64,000 nt of DNA from Siphonodentalium dalli (lineage: Eukaryota; Mollusca; Scaphopoda; Gadilida; Siphonodentaliidae): assembly GCA_032622095.1 (NCBI GenBank), contig CP136065.1, forward strand, positions 219,646,151 to 219,710,150, in the 5' to 3' direction. A program made the position numbers and the translations under genes. Under the pieces are notes generated by a model. It had not been told where the DNA came from, did not search any database, and saw only the letters and a list, made by a program, of their open reading frames with translations. This document shows, one piece after another, positions 50,698 through 62,284 of the stretch. Positions within the stretch are counted from its first letter, which is position 1. Each line of letters begins with the position of its first letter.

Positions 50698-50917
50698 AAG
50701 CCTTGAAATAAGGTGTCTTGTCATTTGCAGAATTAGGTCCCCAGAGGGTGAATTTAGTGATGCTACCCCGCATAGCGGGCTAGCATACCAAATTCACCCT
50801 CTGGGAACCTCATTTTGCTGAGGTGTAAGCAGAGCCCGCTATGCGGGGTAGCATCACTAAATTCACCCTCTGAGGACCTCATTCTGCAAATGACAGACAC
50901 CCTATTTCAAGGCTTGT
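50698..50917. mobile_element. Foldback family F, short form copy 3
   Basis: Same ends as 12543-12796; about 35 bp deleted at the centre (around 50825). Confidence 0.8.
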
Positions 50918-51082
50918 ATCCACCAGAAAAATACACAGATGGGCAACCAGAAATTCTGGCTTCTGACTTTGATCTTGGTATTAGATTTAATTAAATCTTT
51001 GGTCCAGTCCTCTACAACATTGCTATATACATATAACATAATTAAAAACAGATTTATTGTGTGGCAATCTGTGAGAAGTCAT

Positions 51083-51187
51083 TTAACCCTTTCAGTGCCA
51101 AGTCCGATTTTTGTATCAACCCATATTTCCTTGATCAAAGGAAATATGGGTTGATACAAAAATCGGACTTTGCACTGAAAGGGTTAA
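51083..51187. mobile_element. TTAA element type B, minimal palindrome
   Basis: 105 bp in total: TTAA-CCCTTTCAGTGCCAAGTC ... GACTTTGCACTGAAAGGG-TTAA. The arms (about 48 bp each) are almost perfectly complementary and meet at ccttgatcaaagg. All interior sequence has been lost. Confidence 0.88.
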
Positions 51188-51360
51188 TGTAATGCATCCA
51201 GGACACTAAAATAAAGAATGTAGATGACGCATTGGTGGTAACACACTGCTCATATTTCTCCATCTGAACAAATTTTTAATGAAGTGGGAGTTATTAGTGT
51301 CTATGGATTTTAGTCTTGGACATAATGATCAACCCGGTCTCAAACTAACTGTTGACCATA

Positions 51361-51805
51361 TGTGACCCGCCATATCAAATCCAGTCGTAAGTCGGGATTT
51401 TTTTTACCCTGTGCCAATGCATTCTCTTATATATGCGAGTCGACCATAGGTCGCCTTGCATATATAAGAGAATGCATTGGCCTAACAATTTTTTACAATT
51501 TTAATAATTTGTTCTTGTATTCTTTAACAATTTTATAATTTCACCCATACAGAGCCCCAGACAAACATGAGCAGACGACACTCTTCTATGTGCTTCTATA
51601 TATGTGTGGGACTCCCTGCAGGGTAATGGATGTTTTTTTATTTTATGTCCTAAAAATTGTAAGAAACATTTATTTAAAAAACATGATAAAAAATTGTTAA
51701 GCCAATGCATTCTCTTATATATGCGAGGCGACCTATATAAGAGAATGCATTGGCACAGGGTAAAAAAAACCCGACTTACGACTGGATTTGATATGGCGGG
51801 TCACA
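51361..51805 (+). mobile_element. Type D element carrying the shared hairpin
   Basis: Ends TGTGACCCGCCATATCAAAT and its inverse, with TA on each side. Contains one full hairpin (51414-51482) and one with a deletion (51702-51757), separated by an insert with acagagccccagacaaacat. Confidence 0.78.
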
Positions 51806-51832
51806 TATATTCAATTCTCATTAACATTTTCT

Positions 51833-52060
51833 TTACTAAATGGATTCTCCCACCAGTTATAAAATTATAAACTGGAATTGTCTATTATTCATCTGGAGGT
51901 TGTTCAGGAAACAAAGAGCAGACGCAGTATGCTGAAAAGATAATACAGGTGTAGAAGAATTCATATTCATTGGTGGGAAATGTTTAGATCAAATAAGTTC
52001 AACAAACGACCATCATTTGTTGAACTTATTATCTGAAGATTTCCTGTGGAATAACTACTC
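51833..52060. repeat. Foldback family G, copy 3 and flank
   Basis: Arms aaatgtttagatcaaataag and ttatctgaagatttcc; the flank ggattctcccaccagttata is the inverse of 41735-41755. Confidence 0.6.
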
Positions 52061-52103
52061 ATCAACGATGCTTTAGTAAAGCAAGGGTTAATGAACTTCC
52101 GAC

Positions 52104-52397
52104 TTAAAGGGGTACTATACACTAAATTCAACCATTTGATATGGGACCATCTCCTATTATACTCAACAGAATATATGCAACAATTTGAGCCATGGATTAG
52201 TGCAAATACATTTGTGCTGTCTATGAACGAAGCAAACAACATGGTAATTAAAATGAAAATGAATTTGAATTTGGAGTCATAAATTCATTTTCATTATAAT
52301 TACCATGTTGTTTGCTTCGTTCATAAACTAAATGAGTGTATTTTGCACTAATCCAAAGCCCATAAATGGTCGGATTTAGTGCACAGTAACCCTTTAA
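52104..52397. mobile_element. TTAA element AGGGGTACTATAC, with inner palindrome
   Basis: Element 52108-52393 between TTAA sites; ends AGGGGTACTATACACTAAAT and ATTTAGTGCACAGTAACCCT. The interior holds arms of about 50 bp around tgttgtttgcttcgttcat that are inverse copies. Confidence 0.8.
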
Positions 52398-52673
52398 GTT
52401 GACATCTATCAGGTTTGGGAAATGCCATGTGTAACTATGATATACATGTACATGTATAGCTATTGTAGCTACATATGACTATTGACCTAAATACTTCCCA
52501 GGTATGAAATTATTTTCTGTGGTGGAATCCCTACTGCACACAATTGTTCCACAAAGTCGGAATCTAAATTGAAAAAATGTATACATGGTTTATCCTAGGA
52601 TGCATTTGTTTATGATGTTCATGGTTTATCATTGGGTTATTGAGAGTACACTGGAGAAACAAGTAGACAACAC

Positions 52674-53086
52674 AAGTCTTGAATAGTGTGTCTGTCATTT
52701 GCAGAATGAGGTCCCCAGAGGGTTAATTTAGTGACGCTATCCTGCTCTGTGAAACTCATTCTGCTGAGGCTGCTATGGGAGAACTAGGATCAAGATTGAA
52801 GTTCCCCAGTTGAAGTTAGTGATGTTAAATTCACCTATTGATCACCTCGATTATTTTATCTTCTGCAAATTTTAAGGGATATAGAAACTGAACAGAAGGG
52901 AAAAAGTAACTAAACATTTTTTTATTAATTTGAGACAATAGATACTTCCCATAAGATGGAGCCTAAACAAAATGAGGTCCCACAGAGGGTGAATTTGGTG
53001 ATGCTAGCCCACTGCGCGGGATAGCGTCATAAATTCACACTCTGGGGATCTAATTCTGCAAATGACAGACACTATAATCAGGCTTG
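52674..53086. mobile_element. Foldback family F, long form, decayed
   Basis: Ends caagtcttgaatagtgtgtc and ctataatcaggcttg; the first inner hairpin has lost one arm. Confidence 0.72.
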
Positions 53087-53528
53087 AGACAATACAACAT
53101 CCCAGGATGCATTTGTTTATGATGTTGAGTTGACTATGTTTACGTGATTTTGTGCAGCTGAATGCTTGGAGTATTTGTTGAATTCTTATTTATATTAACT
53201 TGTGATAGAGTGAAGCTGACTGAAGTGCTATAAATCATGCATGAGTTGGAGACATCGGCTCACATTTTTGCCAAACCAAGCATCTTTCCATCTGGGTTCA
53301 GAAAGAAACACCTTCTTGTACGAGGCTTTTGTATTATACGAATGTGTATGAATGTGTATCCCCTGTATCCAGGGGATACACAAGCTAAAGTTGTTCGTTC
53401 TTTTGTAATGGCAAGACATTGCTGGTGTTTCGGTCCTCCATATTATTTGATTACACAATCATTGTCTTATAGGCCTGCACTCCGTGGTCATGTAATTAGA
53501 ATACAGGGGGCGTTTTCATTTGACTATA
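53087..53528. other. Intergenic stretch with no recognised gene
   Basis: Contains open frames on both strands of fewer than 100 codons with no family motif, and a direct repeat around gaatgtgtatgaatgtgtatcc with a short palindrome tatcccctgtatccagggga. Confidence 0.4.
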
Positions 53529-53989
53529 TGTAACCTGCCATATCAAATCCAGTCGCAAGTCGGGATTTTTTTACCCTGTGCCAATGCATTCTCTTATATA
53601 TGCGAGTCGACCAAAGGTCGCCTCACATATATAAGAGAATGCATTGGCCTAACAATTTTTTATCATTTTTTTTAAATAAATGTTTCTTACAATTTTTAGG
53701 ACATAAAATAAAAAACATCCATTACCCTGCAGGGAGCCCCACACACATATATAGAAGCATATAGAAGAGTGTCGTCTGCTCATGTTTGTCTGGGGCTCTG
53801 TATGGGTGAAATTATAAAATTGTTAAAGAATACAAGAAAAAATTATTAAAATTGTAAAAAATTGTTAGGCCAATGCATTCTCTTATATATGCGAGGCGAC
53901 CAATGGTCGACTCGCATATATAAGAGAATGCATTGGCACAGGGTAAAAAAAATCCTGACTTACAACTGGATTTGATATGGCGGGTCACA
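53529..53989 (-). mobile_element. Type D element, second copy, inverse orientation
   Basis: Ends TGTAACCTGCCATATCAAAT and GATATGGCGGGTCACA with TA on each side. Two full hairpins (53578-53647 and 53869-53938). The inner insert is the inverse complement of that at 51540-51700. Confidence 0.78.
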
Positions 53990-54464
53990 TAAAAGCTCCA
54001 TGTAACTAACCAGAAATCAAAATGCCAAAGCTAAAAACAATATGTGCAATATCCAAAATGTAAAGAATGGCCAGTCGTTGCTACATGCACAATGGCACAT
54101 GATACAAGCATGCAATACTTTACATGTGCATTGCTTGAGTATGTGGATACACATGTGAGTATAATACAGAAGCATTGTATATCTTGCCGCCAGTACATTG
54201 TCTCAATGAAACTTTAGCGTCTAACTTCAGATATAGAACTGTTTCAGTCATTTTCAAAAATATCATTTGGTACATCTTTTGCTGAAAGGCCTGCCTTCTT
54301 AGTCTGGACTGAACTGCATCTGGAAGAACTTTTCACTCACCGTTTGTATCTAAAATTCTCCAAATGGGTAATGTGTCTAAATCCATTTACTCACAATATC
54401 TTAAAGTCTTCACATTTACTTGTTTTTAGGCATACATCAGCTGAATACAAATGGATATTTAATA
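53990..54464. other. Intergenic stretch with no recognised feature
   Basis: No hairpin, tandem repeat or coding motif seen. Confidence 0.4.
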
Positions 54465-54990
54465 CTTTGATTACTGGAGCGTTCTGATATTTTGTGAAAA
54501 CAGTGTTCCAATGCATTCTCTTATATATGCGAGTCTCCCTTAGGGAGCCTGGCATATGTAATAAATGCATCGGCCTAACACAATGGTCTTGTAAACCAGT
54601 GCATTCTCTGATATATGCGACGCTCCCTATGGGAGAGTCACATATATAAGAGAATGCATTGGCACAGGGTCCTTAATGCTGCACCAGCGCAGCTCCTGTC
54701 ATGAAAGTGTTAACAAATAAAAGCAAAATTTCCTTGTCAAATTTTGGCCGTTATTTGTTTTTTTTTCTTTAAGTTCTAAATTGCTTCCCAAATAAATTAG
54801 TTAATCCTTCCTTAACTGGAGCTTCCAGAAATTTTATGAAAACCCTGTGCTACTGCTTTATCGTAAGCCAGTGCATTCTCTTATTTATACGATGCTCCCT
54901 ATGGGAGACTCGCATATACATGTATAAGACAATGCACAAGCACAGGATCTTTAATGCTGAACCAGCATAGCTCCCATCATGAAAGGGTTG
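54465..54990. mobile_element. Two diverged type C TTAA elements in tandem
   Basis: 54465-54712 (two hairpins) and about 54801-54990 (one hairpin), separated by the same spacer type as at 45075-45145 (aagttctaaattgcttccca). Confidence 0.7.
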
Positions 54991-56229
54991 TAATAAATTT
55001 TGACATAGCTGGAGAAAGTTCTGCCTAGAAGACTTTTTCATTCAGGTTTGATTAAAGTCGAACAGTTGCTATGGTAACCACAATGAATGCTTGGTTTGGT
55101 AACAATGATTTGCGACTCTGTATAATGCTTAGTGTATGGTATGAGTAGTGTATTGTATTCTGAATAATTATATGGTGTGCAATTGACTTGTATTAATTGT
55201 GTATACTAGATAATTAAACGGTGTACAATATTATTTACATATTGTAAATATAGTTTAATGATTTCTACGAGTGCGAACAGTTTTATTAATAGTTTTTCCA
55301 TTTTATAAATGTATATTTTCCATCGATACTGGGAGTTTTCACTCACCATGTCCATCCATCTATATATTGAATCCCTGAACTTCATCGTGGGTTCTATCTA
55401 GTGGGTCTCTATTTCCATCTATACATGTAATGACTATTTGGATTGCATCTCGGGTTTGGTGGTGGGTTATTGGTTATACCCACCACCCCCATTACAAGTC
55501 ATTTGCGCAACATGTAACCAAATATCTAGTTTGTTATAATTGAGTTAACTGTTTGGACGAATCTTATGAACTGCCAAAGAGGATTTTGAATTGCTGAACA
55601 GACATGGCAGTCGCTGAAACTGTCCCCACCAGCCCTCAGATGTATCCCTATATAGAGACTATATAAATTAGCAGTGTCCTTCTATCCGCATGTCCGCGGA
55701 TCCGCCTGCATGTCTGGTGACAGGGGGTCTGCGATCTTCGTTTTAATTTAGTGAAGAATCTTCTGAAATATAGCTGATTACCTGCTGAACCAGAACAGAT
55801 TGTGAACTACTGAACATGCAGGCATGGCAGTTGGTTGCATGATGTCCCCTACCTGATTTTGGTCAAACCCAATGATTTCAAGTCATCTTCACACCCTACA
55901 ACAGAATATCTACGTTATAAATGAGTTAAATTTAGTTTGGGTAGCGTTTATGCTGAATAGCACACGATGAACTGCTGAACAGCATTTTGAACTGTTCAAC
56001 AGACATGGCAGTCACAGTAACTGTGGACCTCTTTATATTGAAGGTCACAAAATCTAACCGAATATCTTTGTAATGATAGAATTAAACTGCGTCCAGACGA
56101 ATATTCAGAACTGTAGCTGATGATCAACAACTGCTGAAGAAGCCAATTGAACGAGCCATCTGATTCATGTATAATAATATTGAGCCTTCTGATTCATATA
56201 TTATGATTACCACCACTAATCATCAACTC
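54991..56229. repeat. Intergenic DNA with weak repeated phrases
   Basis: At 55570-56010 the phrase tgctgaacagacatggcagt recurs in diverged form three times (55597, 55805, 55995) with spacings of about 200 bp, suggesting an old tandem repeat. Otherwise nothing recognised. Confidence 0.4.
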
Positions 56230-56568
56230 ACCTGTCAAAGGTCATTTGTCTCCCCATATCGTACATTGTGGCTCCAACTCCTTTGTAGTCATGACGACAA
56301 TGAAAATGGTCAGGGAAACATACATCTTACAGAGCCACAAAGCGAAATTCTCACAAAGAGCTAGTCAAGCTACGTGTCCCCTCTGCTGCAGCGAAGAAGA
56401 AGACATGCACCATTTCTTAATTAAAATGCGAGGAGCTAAAGTCCATCAGAGGCCCCTTTATTGAAATCGTCTTGAATGTCTTGAATCTTGACCACCTTGC
56501 AGCGATCATTGACAACTCAAGATTCATTTATGCTAAAATTAGTACTCAGTTGAATGCTCGAGAATGAA
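56230..56568 (+). pseudogene. LINE-type ORF2 tail fragment, frameshifted
   Basis: Encodes TCPLCCSEEEDMHHFLIK, the CxxC...H motif seen at the C terminus of many non-LTR retrotransposon polyproteins. One extra base after LIK (near 56431) shifts the frame; the next frame then reads CEELKSIRGPFIEIVLNVLN and runs to a stop at about 56566. No reverse transcriptase or endonuclease domain is present, so this is a 5'-truncated dead copy, as is usual for LINEs. Family assignment is from the motif only. Confidence 0.65.
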
Positions 56569-56686
56569 GATATCTACCTGGGTAGCAGCAAGGACTGACT
56601 GGATCACGAGGGATGTGATCCAGACTGAACCAGTATTGTCTCTTTGTGATAATCCAGCAAACTAAGAGTAAAAAGAAGACTAAATC

Positions 56687-58472
56687 AGCCAACCAGTCAA
56701 CTATCTCCCACGAGTAATTACAGCCAACCAGTCAACTATCTCACACGAGTAATTACAGCCAACCAGTCAACTATCTCACACGAGTAATTACAGCCAACCA
56801 GTCAACTATCTCCCACGAGTAATTACAGCCAACCAGTCAACTATCTCCCACGAGTAATTACAGCCAACCAGTCAACTATCTCACACGAGTAATTACAGCC
56901 AACCAGTCAACTATCTCACACGAGTAATTACAGCCAACCAGTCAACTATCTCACACGAGTAATTACAGCCAACCAGTCAACTATATCCCACGAGTAATTC
57001 CAGCCAACCGGTCAACTATCTCACACGAGTAATTACAGCCAACCAGTCAACTATCTCACACGAGTAATTACAGCCAACCAGTCAACTATCTCACACGAGT
57101 AATTACAGCCAACCAGTCAACTATCTCACACGAGTAATTACAGCCAACCAGTCAACTATCTCACACGAGTAATTACAGCCAACCAGTCAACTATCTCACA
57201 CGAGTAATTACAGCCAACCAGTCAACTATCTCCCACGAGTAATTACAGCCAACCGGTCAACTATCTCACACGAGTAATTACAGCCAACCAGTCAACTATC
57301 TCACACGAGTAATTACAGCCAACCAGTCAACTATATCCCACGAGTAATTACAGCCAACCGGTCAACTATCTCACACGAGTAATTACAGCCAACCAGTCAA
57401 CTATCTCACACGAGTAATTACAGCCAACCAGTCAACTATCTCACACGAGTAATTACAGCCAACCAGTCAACTATCTCACACGAGTAATTACAGCCAACCA
57501 GTCAACTATCTCACACGAGTAATTACAGCCAACCAGTCAACTATATCCCACGAGTAATTCCAGCCAACCGGTCAACTATCTCACACGAGTAATTACAGCC
57601 AACCAGTCAACTATCTCACACAAGTAATTACAGCCAACCAGTCAACTATCTCACACGAGTAATTACAGCCAACCAGTCAACTATCTCACACGAGTAATTA
57701 CAGCCAACCAGTCAACTATCTCACACGAGTAATTACAGCCAACCAGTCAACTATCTCACACGAGTAATTACAGCCAACCAGTCAACTATCTCACACGAGT
57801 AATTACAGCCAACCAGTCAACTATCTCACACGAGTAATTACAGCCAACCAGTCAACTATCTCCCACGAGTAATTACAGCCAACCGGTCAAGTATCTCACA
57901 CGAGTAATTACAGCCAACCGGTCAACTATCTCACACGAGTAATTACAGCCAACCAGTCAACTATCTCACACGAGTAATTACAGCCAACCAGTCAACTATC
58001 TCACACGAGTAATTACAGCCAACCAGTCAACTATCTCACACGAGTAATTACAGCCAACCAGTCAACTATCTCACACGAGTAATTACAGCCAACCGGTCAA
58101 CTATCTCACACGAGTAATTACAGCCAACCAGTCAACTATCTCACACGAGTAATTACAGCCAACCAGTCAACTATATCCCACGAGTAATTACAGCCAACCG
58201 GTCAACTATCTCACACGAGTAATTACAGCCAACCAGTCAACTATCTCACACGAGTAATTACAGCCAACCAGTCAACTATATCCCACGAGTAATTACAGCC
58301 AACCAGTCAACTATCTCACACGAGTAATTACAGCCAACCAGTCAACTATCTCACACGAGTAATTACAGCCAACCAGTCAACTATCTCACACGAGTAATTA
58401 CAGCCAACCAGTCAACTATCTCACACGAGTAATTACAGCCAACCAGTCAACTATCTCCCATAAGTACTTGCA
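56687..58472 (+). repeat. 35 bp minisatellite, about 51 copies
   Basis: Unit agccaaccagtcaactatct then cacacgagtaattac. Variants: ctccc for ctcac, ccggtc for ccagtc, tatatc for tatctc, aattcc for aattac. The period is very regular, without spacers. Confidence 0.96.
57000..58180. repeat. Possible higher-order pattern in the 35 bp array
   Basis: The marked pair tatatcccacgagtaattc + agccaaccggtcaac occurs at about 56971 and 57541 (570 bp apart), and similar tatatccc/ccggtc pairs at 57331 and 58171, hinting at block duplication within the array. Confidence 0.5.
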
Positions 58473-58532
58473 GCCAAACTTGAAAGAGCATTGCGTAATA
58501 CATTTTTCAATTCACTAGTTTGAAATTTAAAT

Positions 58533-59200
58533 TTGGCGGAGGATATAGTAATGGGTTCCGTCCGTCCGTCGCACCGTCCGTCCGTCCGTCTGTCCCGAAT
58601 TTGTAAGCGTCATAACTTGAACAAATGTAAATGGTTTTCAAAGATTTGTGGTATATGAATTCACCTGACCATTACCTAGAATGAGTTCACAAGCCAGGTC
58701 TGGCCAGATATTTTTACCGGAGTTATTGGACTTTGTTTATTATTTTTGCCGAATTTACCAAATAGCAAATAGACGACGTCACAGGGCTCATTTCCACAAA
58801 TCTCAACAGATTTAAAAGATATTTGGTGTATGAGTTCACCTGACCATTACCTAGAATGAGTTCACAAGCCAGGTCTGGCCAGATATTTTTACCGGAGTTA
58901 TTGGACTTTGTTTATTATTTTTGCCGAATTTACCAAATAGCAAATAGACGACGTCATAGGGCTCATTTCCACAAATGTCAATGGATTTCAAAGATTTTTG
59001 GTATATGAGTTCACATGACCAGTATCTAGAACGAGTTTGCAAACCAGGTCCGGCCGGATATTTTCAGCAGAGTTATTGGACTTTATTTATTTTTGTGTGT
59101 GCAAATTGACGATGTCACAGGGCTCATTATTGGACGACGTCATATGGCTAATTTCCACAAATGTCAGTCCTAAAATGAGTTTGCAAGCCAGGCTTTTTGA
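58533..59200 (+). mobile_element. Pearl-like element, ggaggatatagtaatggg type
   Basis: After ggcggaggatatag a (CCGT)n microsatellite at 58558-58593, then about three and a half monomers of 180 bp with gagttcacctgaccattacc and cagatatttttaccggagtt. Non-coding. Confidence 0.65.
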
Positions 59201-59869
59201 CAAAATCCCACCTCTTGTTGAGAATGCACTTCCCCAACTGCACATTTCGGCAGAGAACGCAAACATTATTGACAATGCACTTCCCCAACTGCACATTTCG
59301 GCGGGGGATACCGCCGTCTGCGACTGCTTGTTTATTTTATTAGTTGAAATCTATAGGATATGGGGCCGTATTCATTGAAACCCGTGAAATTCCAACCAAA
59401 CCACTGAAAAAACTATATCACGTGGTAGCCTCGTTACAACCCCCGGAAATATTCCGTGTCATTTAGGGGTCTTGTTCTGGAAGACACGACAGAAATGCTC
59501 CATATATTATGAGGGAGCATCATTTCAGAAGATAAATTAACTGTATATAGGAGATATAGCACAGTAGCAATGTTATATTTGTTGCCTCCGAAACATGCCG
59601 AGCCGAGCTGGCCCTTAGAACATGCTTGGGACTATACAACACACCAGGTGCCTATTTTTAGAAGCAATTTTTTTTTTTTTTTTATTAAATTTGCACTGTC
59701 TCAAAAATCAAATTTGCATCTAAATTAACTGTTATTGCTGGTTATTGGGTATATATGGGATAAAGTATGATGTCAAAGGATAAATATTTGAATTGGGAAT
59801 GGATACAGGATAGTCAATAGATAAATTTGTTAACCATGTCTCTTCACGCAGTACAGGTTTTTAGCTCAC
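59201..59869. other. Intergenic stretch with a 54 bp duplication
   Basis: gaatgcacttccccaactgc plus acatttcggc occurs twice (59221 and 59275). The rest is unrecognised. Confidence 0.5.
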
Positions 59870-60092
59870 CTGAGACAAAGTCTCTGTTGGAGCTACATGT
59901 ATAGTCATCACTCCTCATCTGTTCGTCCGTCAAGAATCTTCTTCTTCCCATGTTACCGTAAGGGAGGGTGGTGCTGAAGATAAGTGACACTGTTCTTCTC
60001 CAGAACCAAAAGACTCGGAATAGGTTTATATTTGGTGTGGATGTTTCCTACTAGTATGTGACTCATGTTCAGATTTGTTCAAATAAGGGGGG
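59870..60092 (+). mobile_element. Pearl-like element, agctcacctgag type, truncated
   Basis: Left hairpin ttagctcacctgagacaaag with a gtctctgttggagct arm, then tctgttcgtccgtcaag and a partial monomer (tttggtgtggatgtttc). The fuller copy is at 61303. Confidence 0.6.
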
Positions 60093-60093
60093 A

Positions 60094-60200
60094 CATGCGT
60101 CTATTCCGAAGGTTCGCTATTCCGAAGGTTCACTATTCCGAAGGTTCACTATTCCGAAGGTTCACTATCCGAAGGTTCTCTATTCCGAAGGTTTTTGTTA
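60094..60200 (+). repeat. 16 bp tandem repeat, about six copies
   Basis: Unit ctattccgaaggttca, with one shortened and two substituted copies. Confidence 0.88.
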
Positions 60201-60581
60201 TTTTAAAGGTTAATTCTATATAATAAAGTATTGAGGAGGTTCTTTATCACAAAGACTCTTTTATGAAGGAAATATTAACTTAAAACTTTTTTTCATGGGT
60301 TTCCTTGAGATTTAATGTCATTGCATATGACGTTATTTCTCCAATACATATTCGCATCACGCAGCCCACACATATGCCCACACACATGTTTCCGTACGAT
60401 TTAATGTCTTTACGTATGACGTTATATCTCAATACTCTTAGTCAAGAATACGCCAGCTAAAGGCGGATTATAATAGTGGGGCTTAATGAATACTGAGCAC
60501 CATAACATACTGCGTAGCAGAATATCACTGAATAGACGGGTATGAGATGAACCTAACTGTAATTGTGACTTTGTATTGACT

Positions 60582-61077
60582 TTAAAGGCGCACTTAATTT
60601 TCGAGTCACTGATTATTTTTATATACTGTTTTAATAACAATCTATGCCATAAAATATGATTAAAATACTATAATTCATCACAGGTTGAAACGTCTGTGTC
60701 TCAGAAGATGCCCATAGAAAAATAGAAAACAGCTGAAATCATAAAAAGATTTCACCCGTTATGCCTCCCATAATGCAGCAGAATTCAAACTAAAATTTAT
60801 TTTCAATGAAAGGGGAGTACATGTAACTCTCTTTAAAATATAGAGTTATTCCATCTCCATTGAAAATAATACACTTTGCGCAACAAAACCAGATGAAACT
60901 TAAGCACAATAAACACGTCGGGGGAACTCAACAAAAACAACATGTTCACAGTTTATTACACCGGATAAGTTGATAATACAATGGTACGGTGGAGAGCTGC
61001 CTATTTCAAATGGTATATAATATGGCATATGTCTTGTATATGTGATCTTGGGGTTCGAAAATTAAGTGGACCTTTAA
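60582..61077. mobile_element. TTAA element AGGCGCACTTAATTTTCGA, 488 bp
   Basis: Element 60586-61073, ends AGGCGCACTTAATTTTCGA and TCGAAAATTAAGTGGACCT, flanked by TTAA on both sides. Confidence 0.8.
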
Positions 61078-61302
61078 TGTTGATGTTTCTTTCAAATACA
61101 GATTGCCAGCTCTTACAGGTAGTTTATATCAGTCATGCAGTCATCATGTTTTCAACTTTCCATTATAAACGATAAACTGATACTGTCTTCTTGCTATTAA
61201 TAACCGACATATTGGACAATTTGGGAATTAGAATGGGGTGTATAAATGTACTCTATGTGAATACTAGCATAATAGTATTTTTCATTCCTCGTGTGTGTTT
61301 TA

Positions 61303-61815
61303 GCTCACCTGAGACAAAGTCTCTGGTGAGCTATAGTCATCACTCCGTCTGTCTGTCCGTCCGTCAAGAATCATCTTCTCCTCCCGAACCGTAAGACGTA
61401 ACGGTGTCATATTTGGTGTGGATGTTCCCTCGGTGAATCACATTCAGATTTGTTCAAATGAGGTCATCAGGTCAATTAGTTGGGAAAGCAGGGCTACAAC
61501 TCTATTCCTCAATAGTAATTCGTATAACGACTTCTTTTCCAGAACTATAAGGCCCAATGGGTTCAAATTTGGTGTGGATATTCCCTAGGTGACTCACATT
61601 CAGATTTGTTCAAATGAGGTCACCAGGTTGATTAGTTGAGAAACCAGGGCCATAACTCTTTCCCTCCATAGTAATTCTTTTAAACATCTTCTCAAATACC
61701 ATCAGGCCAAATGGGTTAATATTTGGTATGAAGGATCCTTGGTTGACTGGGGTTCAGATTTGTTCAAATGAGGTCACTGGGTCAAATGTGGGTGGGGCCA
61801 GGGACATAACTAAAA
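61303..61815 (+). mobile_element. Pearl-like element, agctcacctgag type
   Basis: Left hairpin agctcacctgagacaaagtc / tctggtgagct, (GTCC)n at 61346-61365, then three monomers of about 140 bp with cacattcagatttgttcaaa. Right end not defined. Confidence 0.65.
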
Positions 61816-61985
61816 AAAAAATAAATTCAGATTAAACTCTTTAACCAAAAAAGAAAAGAATAGAAAAGAAATGATATAATAAAAAATAAAAGAATATTTA
61901 AAAAAAACTGGAATTGTTTTTTTTTTTATTAAAATATTTAAAAAAAAAAAAAAAAAATTGTATTTAACTCCATGGTCAATTATAT
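61810..61985. repeat. A/T-rich low-complexity tract
   Basis: Runs of A and T with an internal near-palindrome and a tatatata tract at 61980-61991. Confidence 0.8.
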
Positions 61986-62284
61986 ATATATATTGTTTAA
62001 CATTTTTTGAAAATTGAAAAACTAATGCCATTACATTTCTGAAGGTTGTGCCCCCTGGCCCTTCACTTAAGTGCACTGCTTCTGCCTGGTCCCAAAAATA
62101 AAATTTACTAAAATTCTTGACAGAATCATTAATAAGAAGCACATACTTTGGCTGTAACTGTATGCTGGGTATGCCTACACAATCATGTCAAATGAAATCT
62201 TGACATTTTTATAAACATTCCTTGGAGATCTGCTAGAAGTCATTAATTCCAAATCTATCATGTATTGTTCAAATCAGGACAAAT

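Noticed and set aside
53237-53533. 98-codon open frame with Cys/Trp residues
   Set aside because: No family motif; overlapping open frame on the other strand; ends in a type D element.
59037-59378. 113-codon open frame with a repeated LPQLHIS motif
   Set aside because: The peptide repeat is due to a 54 bp DNA duplication; the frame begins within a pearl-like monomer and has no family resemblance.
61810-62142. 110-codon open frame on the - strand
   Set aside because: It is dominated by Phe/Lys/Ile from an A/T-rich tract and has no conserved motif.
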